Program-made: the position numbers and the translations under genes | Notes under the pieces: model-generated | Seen by the model: the letters and a program-made list of their open reading frames with translations, nothing else | What the model was told of the DNA's origin: nothing | Database searches by the model: none | NCBI GenBank assembly: GCA_963822145.1 | Contig: CAWGGG010000001.1 | Location: 372,001-436,000 of the forward strand | DNA: 64,000 bases | Source of the DNA: UBA5072 sp963822145 | GTDB taxonomy: Bacteria > Bacteroidota > Bacteroidia > Bacteroidales > UBA10428 | Reading direction: 5' to 3' | Part shown: positions 25,701 through 33,807 of the stretch, piece after piece | Layout of the letters: each line of letters starts with the position of its first letter | Numbering within the stretch: position 1 is the first letter of the stretch

Positions 25701-28700
25701 CCAGGGCGGAGAGAGTTATAAGCTGAAAACCTGGACTGTCAGTCCCAGTGGAGGTGCAGATTGTGATCATTACAATGACACGGCTATGGTATTTGACCTG
25801 GCTACACCCCTGTGCGGTATCTATACCATCGGCGGAACCGATCCTGATTTTACCAGCTTCACCGATGCAGCCACCGCCCTGAACAATGCCGGGATCACCT
25901 GTCCCGTAATCTTCAAGGTCCGCGACGGTGTATACGACGAGCAGATCAAGCTCTACCAGATCAGCGGCAGCAGTGCCACCAACACCATCACCTTCATGGG
26001 CGAGAGCGGCGACAGCAGCAAGGTAACGTTGCATTACAAAACCAGCAACCCGAGCAACGACTTCACCCTGGCCCTCACCGGTACCGACTTTATCGCCTTT
26101 AAAGACATGGGCGTGCTGCGTACCAACGGCACCAACAGCGTGCTGATCCAGGGCGAAAGTAACCATGTGCGTTTTGAGTCCTGCCGATTGGGACATGTGG
26201 TTAGTCCCGCTTCAAGCGTAGATGGCAACCTTACTTTCCGCTTCAACAACATGGAAGGCTATGACCTGAACCTCCAGCAGTCTGCCGGCGCTGCTGCTCA
26301 GAATATCGTTGTTGAATACAATCAGTTGCGCGACCTGAACATTACCAACAGCGCCCACATTACCGTAATCGGAAATAAGGCAAGACAATTGTATTTTACC
26401 TCCGGCACAATCATTAATGTAAATAACAATATCATCAATTGCCCCTACAGCGGCCTGGGTAATGATATCAGAGGGATATTCCTCTCCAAATGCGTGCACG
26501 CAAGTTGTACCTTCAATACGATAACTGTATATGGAAACTTTAGGGCAAAAGGGGTTGAGGTAAGCAATTCATCTGATATCTCCTGTATAAATAATACCAT
26601 AAGAAGTTATGCCTATCAGATACATTCGATGGGTGTTACTGTTAATGGCAAAGACAGCCGGACCATAAGAATATCCCACAATGACATTGTCAGCAGTTAT
26701 TGTTACAACATTTATGAAAACTCTATGACCAAGTACGGTATATATGCTGATAATGGGGACAGTATTTTTATATCAAATAATCATATCCAGGGGTTAGCTC
26801 ATGACAGAGAAGGAATAGGCATCGCTTTGTATAATATTGTAAATGTCGTAGAAGCTGACAGCAACACCATTGAGAATTTTAAAACCAAGGGCATTCATGC
26901 AAGCACCAAATCAAACCAGTGGAAAATCAGGTATAACACCATAAAAAATGCACAAAGCACCGGCATTTACATCGAAGGCACAGGCGGTGCTTTTACCCAT
27001 AATAAGATCCAGGGTATTACCGCAGGTAATGGCATTCATATTTTAGCTTCAGGAGCAACTGTAACAGAGAATAAAACCTCCGCAGTAGTTGCCGGTACCG
27101 GAATCATCGTAAATGGCCCAAATAGCCTGGTTGCCAATAACTTTATCCAGGTCCAGGGCCTTGGCATTGCCAAAGGCATCAGCCTCCAGTCCAATGGCTC
27201 CGGATCAAAGATCGTGTTCAACAGCGTCAACATTACCGGTACCGATGTGGCTAACGGCGTGGGCCTCGAAGTGCTCGGAGGTTCCGGTTATACCGTGAAA
27301 AATAACATCTTCGCCAATAATGGAGGAGGATACGCTTCATTTTTTACCGATAGCCTGAAAGGCGATTTTGATTATAACAATTATTTTAGCACCAAACGAA
27401 AGCTGGCTCATTTTATCAATGCGGATTATTCCGATTTGACAGCTTTCCGGTCAGCCTTAAAAAAGGAAGTTCACGGTTTTGCCAAGAATCCCTTCTACTG
27501 TTCAGATACGCTGCTTCAGATGAACCAGGTATTGTTGAATGATGCCGCTCAATCCGGAACGGGCATAACGAATGACATTGATGCAACCGTACGTGGATCC
27601 TTACCCGATTTGGGTGCAAAAGAATATACTCCCTGTTCGCAGGATGCAGGGGTAAATGAATTTACCGGGCTGATCAATCCTTTACCTGTGGGGAACCAGC
27701 CCGTAAAGGTGGAGCTGCAGAACCAGGGGACCAATACGCTGACAAGTGCCGTGATCCATTGGGAAGTCAACGGGGTGGCTCAAGCACCTTACACCTGGAC
27801 AGGTTCATTGTCCTATAAAGCCCATGCCGAAGTTACCGTCGGCAACTATACTTTCCAGGGCGGAGAGAGTTATAAGCTGAAAACCTGGACTGTCAGTCCC
27901 AGTGGAGGTGCAGATTGTGATCATTACAATGACACGGCTATGGTATTTGACCTGGCTACACCCCTGTGCGGTATCTATACCATCGGCGGAACCGATCCTG
28001 ATTTTACCAGCTTCACTGATGCAGCCACCGCCCTGAACAATGCCGGGATCACCTGTCCCGTAATCTTCAAGGTCCGCGACGGTGTTTACGACGAGCAGAT
28101 CAAGCTCTACCAGATCAGCGGCAGCAGTGCCACCAACACCATCACCTTCATGGGCGAGAGCGGCGACAGCAGCAAGGTAACGTTGCATTACAAAACCAGC
28201 AACCCGAGCAACGACTTCACCCTGGCCCTCACCGGTACCGACTTTATCGCCTTTAAAGACATGGGCGTGCTGCGTACCAACGGCACCAACAGCGTGCTGA
28301 TCCAGGGCGAAAGTAACCATGTGCGTTTTGAGTCGTGCCGATTGGGACATGTGGTTAGTCCCGCTTCAAGCGTAGATGGCAACCTTACTTTCCGCTTCAA
28401 CAACATGGAAGGCTATGACCTGAACCTCCAGCAGTCTGCCGGCGCTGCTGCTCAGAATATCGTTGTTGAATACAATCAGTTGCGCGACCTGAACATTACC
28501 AACAGCGCCCACATTACCGTAATCGGAAATAAGGCAAGACAATTGTATTTTACCTCCGGCACAATCATTAATGTATATAACAATATCATCAATTGCCCCT
28601 ACAGCGGCCTGGGTAATGATATCAGAGGGATATTCCTCTCCAAATGTGTGCACGCAAGTTGTACCTTCAATACGATAACTGTATATGGAAACTTCAGGGT

Positions 28701-31700
28701 AAAAGGGGTTGAGATAAGCAATTCATCTGATATCTCCTGTATAAATAATACCATAAGAAGTTATGCCTATCAGATACATTCGATGGGTGTTACTGTTAAT
28801 GGGAAAGACAGCCGGACCATAAGAATATCCCACAATGACATTATCAGCAGTTATTGTTACATCATATATGAAAACTCTATGACCAAGTACGGTATATATG
28901 CTGATAATGGGGACAGTATTTTTATATCAAATAATCATATCCAGGGGTTAGCTCATGACAGAGAAGGAATAGGAATCGCTTTGTATAATATTGTAAATGT
29001 CGTAGAAGCTGACAGCAACACCATTGAGAATTTTAAAACCAAGGGCATTCATGCAAGCACCAAATCAAACCAGTGGAAAATCAGGTATAACACCATAAAA
29101 AATGCACAAAGCACCGGCATTTACATCGAAGGCACAGGCGGTGCTTTTACCCATAATAAGATCCAGGGTATTACCGCAGGTAATGGCATTCATATTTTAG
29201 CTTCAGGAGCAACTGTAACAGAGAATAAAACCTCAGCAGTAGTTGCCGGTACCGGAATCATCGTAAATGGCCCAAATAGCCTGGTTGCCAATAACTTTAT
29301 CCAGGTCCAGGGCCTTGGCATTGCCAAAGGCATCAGCCTCCAGTCCAATGGCTCCGGATCAAAGATCGTGTTCAACAGCGTCAACATTACCGGTACCGAT
29401 GTGGCTAACGGCGTGGGCCTCGAAGTGCTCGGAGGTTCCGGTTATACCGTGAAAAATAACATCTTCGCCAATAATGGAGGAGGACTTGCTGCCAGATTGG
29501 ACAAAAGCATAGCAGGCAGTGACTGGGATTACAACGATTATTACAGCGAAGGGGATGAATTTGGTTCCTACCTCGGTGCCCGGTATTCAGATTTGTTTTC
29601 CTGGGGGGCCTTCCTTAATGCAGATGCAAACTCCAAAATCCTGAATCCCTTTTATCTGGAAAGTGAAGAGCTACGGCCGAACCAACGCGCCCTGAACGGT
29701 GCCGGAATAGCATCCTCGAATATTCTGCTCGATATTGACGGAGAGATCAGGAACCAATCGGCTCCCGATGTTGGAGCAGATGAATACCTGGTGGATTTTG
29801 GTATTACCCAATTGCTCAGTCCCACCCTGCATTGCGGCCATAGTACAAACGATTCCGTTACCGTCATGCTCCGGCAGTTCGGGGATGTTCCGTTTACCAA
29901 CCTGCGGGTGGCTTATCAGGTTAACAACGGGACAATAGATATTGATACGATTCCCGGCCAACTGGTCAACGATATAGTATATACGTTCAACAGCACACAG
30001 AACCTCACCGGTCATGGATCCTATACTTTTAAAATTTGGCTGATCGGTAGTTACGACGACAACATCAACAACGATACGCTTGTTGTTAAAAGGTACAGCA
30101 GCGATATTCCTGAGGTAAATTTCAGCTTCACCTCCGATTGTGCGGGAAGCAGTATTCCGTTTACAGGAACGGCCAATGTTTCGAGTGGTATCATTACTGG
30201 TTACGAATGGCTTTTTAATGATGGTGATACTGCTCTGGTTCAAAATCCGACACATGTATATGATACATCCGGTCTATACCATGTTACCCTAAGGGCCTAT
30301 ACCAACATTGGCTGTTATGGAGATACTACCAAGGAAGTAAACTTATTGCTTACTCCGATGGCCGGTTTTGAATCCGGCAAAACCTGCTACTCCGAAGAAG
30401 TTGTTTTTAACAATCTCAGCACTGCGGAGGAAGGAGCGCTAAGTTATTACTGGAAGTTTGGCGATGGCACCATTTCTACTGAAAAGTCCCCTTCACATTT
30501 GTATGCGCAAGCAGGAAAATACCTGGTGGAACTGTCAGCCACTGCTTCCTCGGGTTGTTCCGATACCAGGAGCGATTCCATTGAAATATTCAGCGCCATC
30601 GTTCCCAACCTCAGCAATCAGGCAGATACATTATGGTGTAATCCATCGGGTGGCGCAGGTCCTTATACGGTTGTCTGGAACAATGGAAAAACCGGTAATA
30701 AGCTCACGGGACTTATGCAAGGCTGGTACACCGCAACCGTAACAGACTTCAATGGATGTACAGCAACCGACAGCATTGAAGTAATCCTCCCTGAACTTCA
30801 GTATTTGATAACAGGCGTTGATGCAACCTGTTCAGGTTGTGCAAATGGCAAGGCGTTTGTCATCGTTTCACAAGGAGTGCCCCCTTATTACATCCAGTGG
30901 TCCACAGGCTCTACTTCCGACAGTATTACCGGGCTATTGCCCGGCACCTATTCTGTAATTGTAAGAGACGCTTTCCTGAACGAAAAAGCGGATAGTATAA
31001 TCATTGAAGGTATAAAAAGACTATCCTTATCCCTTAATCCTGTTCATCCTGCCTGCTATGGCGCAACCAATGGGGCAATAGATATGACCATCACCGGAGG
31101 TCAGGCTCCGTATTCAATTCAATGGTCAAACGGAGCAACATCCGAGGATCTGTCATCACTGGCAGCAGGCACATACAATGTAAAAGTCACTGATGTTACC
31201 AATGCCATCGATACTATGAGTATTGAACTTACGGCACCCGCACCAATGAATCTTGTGCTTGCTGCGCGGGACGTAAGTTGCAGCAACGCAGATGATGGAT
31301 CAATATCCGTTTCCATATCAGGCGGAACAGCACCCTATTCTTACGCCTGGGATAATGGTGATACAACACAGAAAATCATGCAATTACCCGCCGGAAAATA
31401 CAGGGTTTCAGTATCTGATGCCTCGGGTTGCTCCGCAGTAAATGAAGTCGAACTAAGTGAACCTGAAGCGCTTTTTATGACAGTCAAATCCATATCGCCT
31501 ACCTGCAGCGGCAATGCAAATGGTTCGGCTATGGCAGAAGTTACAGGAGGCACACTACCTTATAGTTACAAATGGTCAAACAACTCAACCCTTCCTTTCG
31601 TTGAAAACCTCTCAGCCGGATCAATCTATTTAACAGTAACTGACCAAAACGGCTGTTCATTACAATCTCACACTGAACTTATTGATCCGGAGCCTGTAAA

Positions 31701-33315
31701 GGTTACAGGAATAGTAAAAGATGTCATTTGCAGAAATGCAGCGAATGGAAGGATTGATCTAACGGTTACCGGAGGATCGCCTGCTTATACCTACCAGTGG
31801 AGTAACGGGAATACAGTAGAGGATGTTTCCGGCTTGAAGGCAGGAAATTATTCAGTGACTGTTAAGGATGCTAACGGCTGCAATACTGTTAAAGCATTTA
31901 CTGTTTCTCAACCGGTCACCTCTATAGCCATCAACACCGCTGTTAATAATGTGCTTTGCACGGGCAATGCTACCGGAAGCATTCAGCTGACAGTTAATGG
32001 AGGTGTTTCACCCTATCGCTTCAACTGGTCGGATGGCTCCTCCTCACCAAATATTTCCGGTCTGACGGCAGGACTTTATAAAATTGTGGTTACCGATGCT
32101 AATGGCTGCACTGCTGCAAAGAATTTGACAGTTTCAGAACCTGCCATACCATTAACAGCTACGGGAAATATAACAGATGCCAGATGTTCGGGCGAAAATA
32201 CCGGAAATATCCAATTAACAGTATATGGAGGTGTCTTACCCTACCGTTTCAACTGGTCAAATGGTACTTCAGATCAAAATCTGACTTCAGGCCCTGTTGG
32301 CATGTACAGCGTAATGATCACTGATAATCATGATTGTATGGTTTCCTGGTCCGGAGAAATTAAACAGGTTTCCAACGCCGCTTTATCAGGCATCGTTCTC
32401 CATAGCAATGGTTTTGTGGATTCCGAAGACGCTGATGTCGTATTGATGGATGCTTCTGTGACTCCGTATAAAACAGTTCAAGAAACAAGAACTCAGGCAA
32501 ATGGCAGGTTTGAGTTTACCGAGATACCTTCCGGCGCGTATGTTGTTTATGTTAAACTTGACGATCACGCAAAACAAAAATACCAGGGCGTGATGCATAG
32601 CTATTATAACTTGACACATAAATGGGCTGAAGCACAAATCATTAACCTCTCTTGTGGTGATGACTCATCTATTACAATGAATATGTTCGAGAATCCTGCA
32701 GTTGACCGGGGTAATGGTAAAATTTCAGGAACGATCACATATGATGGTCGATTGCTTAAAGCAACTTCCCCACCTGTAACTAACGCTACTGTGCTTTTGA
32801 TTAATGAATCCACGCAACTGCCGGTCGATTTTGTTGAAACCAATGAAGCAGGATATTATGAATTAACGGGGATTGCAACGGGTACTTATTCAATTTATGT
32901 TGATATCGCAGGTCTTGAACAGGAATCAACGTATCAGATTATCATTTCCGATACAAGCCTTGTATATAAGAACTTAGATTTCGTAGTTGATATTGACATA
33001 GATTACAGCATAAAAGCCACCAGAAATAATAATTCCCATTCGGATTCCGAAACGGCTGAGGATGAAGTTATGATATTTCCCAATCCAGCTCGTGATTATT
33101 TCGAATTACATTCAGCGACATTCCGGCCTGATGGTCTCATATTAATGTTCTCACAAACGGGGGCTTTAATAAAATCCGTTAGAATAACTTCTTTACAATC
33201 GGATGAAGGTGTTGTTAAAATTGATCTGGTTGGTGTTTATTCCGGTACCTACATCGTAAAAATGGATATGGCAGATAGTGTATTGATAAGAAAGGTTATC
33301 GTGGTTAATCAATAA
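22756..33315 (+). CDS. Giant T9SS-secreted surface protein with beta-helix, PKD and SprB repeats
   Basis: Secreted or cell-surface protein of 3519 residues. Order: signal peptide (1-26, ending AFS); jelly-roll 'choice-of-anchor J' type domain (about 27-192); CARDB-like Ig domain; three tandem 718-residue modules (321-1038, 1039-1756 and a partial 1757-2243), each a right-handed parallel beta-helix with a CARDB-like domain between modules; CARDB-like domain; two PKD domains (about 2450-2615); about seven SprB repeats plus a degenerate one (about 2620-3205), each with GG..PY.Y.WSNG and AG.Y.V.VTD.NGC; two carboxypeptidase-regulatory-like beta-sandwiches; type A T9SS sorting domain (about 3437-3519, with FPNPARD). 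SprB repeats suggest adhesion or gliding; the beta-helix suggests polysaccharide binding or cleavage. No known catalytic motif is recognised. Confidence 0.92.
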   Translation: MKCGVSCFRKLALYSFLLLSFTSAFSQTYILNEDFSVASGTIPPVGWVNRMLSGETTDLWHFDNPGTRTVNYPIIGRFAIFDSENISTNDSEENVILETPYFDATISQEILFSFDHYFQGGDGASATIEVYDGDQWHVIKTFTDTTNNSEKEILNISAFAGGIPNAKIRFRWQGDGFGLWAIDNISIYTPLPTDAGITRLDSPVMPFAAGAHPIAVTLANFGANTITTTTINWTVNAVAQTPFAWTGSLSSGTKQAGIVIGNYSFISGKKTIFRIWSTTPNGEADGYALNDTLNKTLYTALCGTYTVGGTDPDFKNFTEVATALNNAGITCPVIFKVRDGVYDEQIKLYQISGSSATNTITFMGESGDSSKVTLHYKTSNPSNDFTLALTGTDFIAFKDMGVLRTNGTNSVLIQGESNHVRFESCRLGHVVSPASSVDGNLTFRFNNMEGYDLNLQQSAGAAAQNIVVEYNQLRDLNITNSAHITVIGNKARQLYFTSGTIINVNNNIINCPYSGLGNDIRGIFLSKCVHASCTFNTITVYGNFRAKGVEVSNSSDISCINNTIRSYAYQIHSMGVTVNGKDSRTIRISHNDIVSSYCYNIYENSMTKYGIYADNGDSIFISNNHIQGLAHDREGIGIALYNIVNVVEADSNTIENFKTKGIHASTKSNQWKIRYNTIKNAQSTGIYIEGTGGAFTHNKIQGITAGNGIHILASGATVTENKTSAVVAGTGIIVNGPNSLVANNFIQVQGLGIAKGISLQSNGSGSKIVFNSVNITGTDVANGVGLEVLGGSGYTVKNNIFANNGGGYASFFTDSLKGDFDYNNYFSTKRKLAHFINADYSDLTAFRSALKKEVHGFAKNPFYCSDTLLQMNQVLLNDAAQSGTGITNDIDATVRGSLTDLGAKEYTPCSQDAGVNEFTGLINPLPVGNQPVKVELQNQGTNTLTSAVIHWEVNGVAQAPYTWTGSLSYKAHAEVTVGNYTFQGGESYKLKTWTVSPSGGADCDHYNDTAMVFDLATPLCGIYTIGGTDPDFTSFTDAATALNNAGITCPVIFKVRDGVYDEQIKLYQISGSSATNTITFMGESGDSSKVTLHYKTSNPSNDFTLALTGTDFIAFKDMGVLRTNGTNSVLIQGESNHVRFESCRLGHVVSPASSVDGNLTFRFNNMEGYDLNLQQSAGAAAQNIVVEYNQLRDLNITNSAHITVIGNKARQLYFTSGTIINVNNNIINCPYSGLGNDIRGIFLSKCVHASCTFNTITVYGNFRAKGVEVSNSSDISCINNTIRSYAYQIHSMGVTVNGKDSRTIRISHNDIVSSYCYNIYENSMTKYGIYADNGDSIFISNNHIQGLAHDREGIGIALYNIVNVVEADSNTIENFKTKGIHASTKSNQWKIRYNTIKNAQSTGIYIEGTGGAFTHNKIQGITAGNGIHILASGATVTENKTSAVVAGTGIIVNGPNSLVANNFIQVQGLGIAKGISLQSNGSGSKIVFNSVNITGTDVANGVGLEVLGGSGYTVKNNIFANNGGGYASFFTDSLKGDFDYNNYFSTKRKLAHFINADYSDLTAFRSALKKEVHGFAKNPFYCSDTLLQMNQVLLNDAAQSGTGITNDIDATVRGSLPDLGAKEYTPCSQDAGVNEFTGLINPLPVGNQPVKVELQNQGTNTLTSAVIHWEVNGVAQAPYTWTGSLSYKAHAEVTVGNYTFQGGESYKLKTWTVSPSGGADCDHYNDTAMVFDLATPLCGIYTIGGTDPDFTSFTDAATALNNAGITCPVIFKVRDGVYDEQIKLYQISGSSATNTITFMGESGDSSKVTLHYKTSNPSNDFTLALTGTDFIAFKDMGVLRTNGTNSVLIQGESNHVRFESCRLGHVVSPASSVDGNLTFRFNNMEGYDLNLQQSAGAAAQNIVVEYNQLRDLNITNSAHITVIGNKARQLYFTSGTIINVYNNIINCPYSGLGNDIRGIFLSKCVHASCTFNTITVYGNFRVKGVEISNSSDISCINNTIRSYAYQIHSMGVTVNGKDSRTIRISHNDIISSYCYIIYENSMTKYGIYADNGDSIFISNNHIQGLAHDREGIGIALYNIVNVVEADSNTIENFKTKGIHASTKSNQWKIRYNTIKNAQSTGIYIEGTGGAFTHNKIQGITAGNGIHILASGATVTENKTSAVVAGTGIIVNGPNSLVANNFIQVQGLGIAKGISLQSNGSGSKIVFNSVNITGTDVANGVGLEVLGGSGYTVKNNIFANNGGGLAARLDKSIAGSDWDYNDYYSEGDEFGSYLGARYSDLFSWGAFLNADANSKILNPFYLESEELRPNQRALNGAGIASSNILLDIDGEIRNQSAPDVGADEYLVDFGITQLLSPTLHCGHSTNDSVTVMLRQFGDVPFTNLRVAYQVNNGTIDIDTIPGQLVNDIVYTFNSTQNLTGHGSYTFKIWLIGSYDDNINNDTLVVKRYSSDIPEVNFSFTSDCAGSSIPFTGTANVSSGIITGYEWLFNDGDTALVQNPTHVYDTSGLYHVTLRAYTNIGCYGDTTKEVNLLLTPMAGFESGKTCYSEEVVFNNLSTAEEGALSYYWKFGDGTISTEKSPSHLYAQAGKYLVELSATASSGCSDTRSDSIEIFSAIVPNLSNQADTLWCNPSGGAGPYTVVWNNGKTGNKLTGLMQGWYTATVTDFNGCTATDSIEVILPELQYLITGVDATCSGCANGKAFVIVSQGVPPYYIQWSTGSTSDSITGLLPGTYSVIVRDAFLNEKADSIIIEGIKRLSLSLNPVHPACYGATNGAIDMTITGGQAPYSIQWSNGATSEDLSSLAAGTYNVKVTDVTNAIDTMSIELTAPAPMNLVLAARDVSCSNADDGSISVSISGGTAPYSYAWDNGDTTQKIMQLPAGKYRVSVSDASGCSAVNEVELSEPEALFMTVKSISPTCSGNANGSAMAEVTGGTLPYSYKWSNNSTLPFVENLSAGSIYLTVTDQNGCSLQSHTELIDPEPVKVTGIVKDVICRNAANGRIDLTVTGGSPAYTYQWSNGNTVEDVSGLKAGNYSVTVKDANGCNTVKAFTVSQPVTSIAINTAVNNVLCTGNATGSIQLTVNGGVSPYRFNWSDGSSSPNISGLTAGLYKIVVTDANGCTAAKNLTVSEPAIPLTATGNITDARCSGENTGNIQLTVYGGVLPYRFNWSNGTSDQNLTSGPVGMYSVMITDNHDCMVSWSGEIKQVSNAALSGIVLHSNGFVDSEDADVVLMDASVTPYKTVQETRTQANGRFEFTEIPSGAYVVYVKLDDHAKQKYQGVMHSYYNLTHKWAEAQIINLSCGDDSSITMNMFENPAVDRGNGKISGTITYDGRLLKATSPPVTNATVLLINESTQLPVDFVETNEAGYYELTGIATGTYSIYVDIAGLEQESTYQIIISDTSLVYKNLDFVVDIDIDYSIKATRNNNSHSDSETAEDEVMIFPNPARDYFELHSATFRPDGLILMFSQTGALIKSVRITSLQSDEGVVKIDLVGVYSGTYIVKMDMADSVLIRKVIVVNQ
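23716..29484 (+). repeat. Three in-frame tandem repeats, period 2154 bp
   Basis: Units at 23716-25869, 25870-28023 and 28024-29484 (the last cut short). The period of 2154 bases equals 718 codons, so the frame is kept. Differences between units 1 and 2 are few and scattered (for example GTTCGT/GTACGT near 25436/27590). Unit 3 adds a few amino-acid changes (Asn to Tyr near 28575, Ala to Val near 28699). Such identity at DNA level points to recent duplication or gene conversion. Confidence 0.95.
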
Positions 33316-33383
33316 TAATCCTGCCGTAAACTTCGCATAGTATCAGACGCTTGCTCCCTGCTTCAGATTCTTTTTCTATTTCG

Positions 33384-33413
33384 TTGAACCCCTCCCGTTT
33401 CATCGTACCTTTG
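33384..33413 (+). promoter_or_regulatory. Bacteroidota-type promoter upstream of class II RNR gene
   Basis: TTG (33384-33386), exactly 19 bases, then TACCTTTG (33406-33413), matching the consensus on both boxes. It gives a start near 33420 and a leader of about 390 bases to the nrdJ ATG. Confidence 0.7.
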
Positions 33414-33443
33414 CATGGAAGGCCTTGTAATATATAATAAAAC
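33391..33443 (+). repeat. 53-bp direct repeat, right copy
   Basis: It matches 22429-22481 at 49 of 53 positions, including the segment CGTTTCATCGTACC and TTGCATGGAAGGCC. It contains the -7 box of the RNR promoter. Confidence 0.85.
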
Positions 33444-33807
33444 GGAATAATAAAGCGAATAATACGAAATCAACAACCCCGTAAGGACTTAAAGTATTGC
33501 TGAGAAAGAATATCAGAGAAATTTTAACAAATTGAAAATAAAAAATCCGTTAATATCTTTTTCAAAACTTTGGTATAAAAATTCCGGTAGATTTTTATAC
33601 ATTATGGGGGTTGCCTGACCAGGTATAGACCAAATTGCAGTTTCTCAACTCCTTATCTGGCCGGGTTAATAACTATATGGGAATGTTAATAAATACGAAG
33701 GAACTGATTTTGTTCGAGATTGTTAGTGTTACTAAATTGCAGTACAATCAGAGATATGCCGGTAACTTTTCTACCGCTCAAGTTTCCAACGATTTAAAGA
33801 TATACCC

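Larger units (their letters stand above)
33316..33807. other. Intergenic region and probable leader of the ribonucleotide reductase gene
   Basis: A 492-base region containing the right copy of the 53-bp repeat and the promoter at 33384-33413. After that come about 390 AT-rich bases with no supported ORF. I looked for a cobalamin riboswitch core and for paired NrdR-type boxes and did not recognise either. Confidence 0.55.

Noticed and set aside
25651..26196. 181-codon minus-strand ORF within the giant gene, repeated at 27805-28350
   Set aside because: It is antisense to well-supported repeats and appears in each copy only because the DNA is duplicated; no domain recognised.
33444..33807. Cobalamin riboswitch upstream of the B12-dependent RNR gene
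   Set aside because: I looked for the conserved B12-box-like core and could not recognise it; the region is AT-rich with no clear multi-stem structure.
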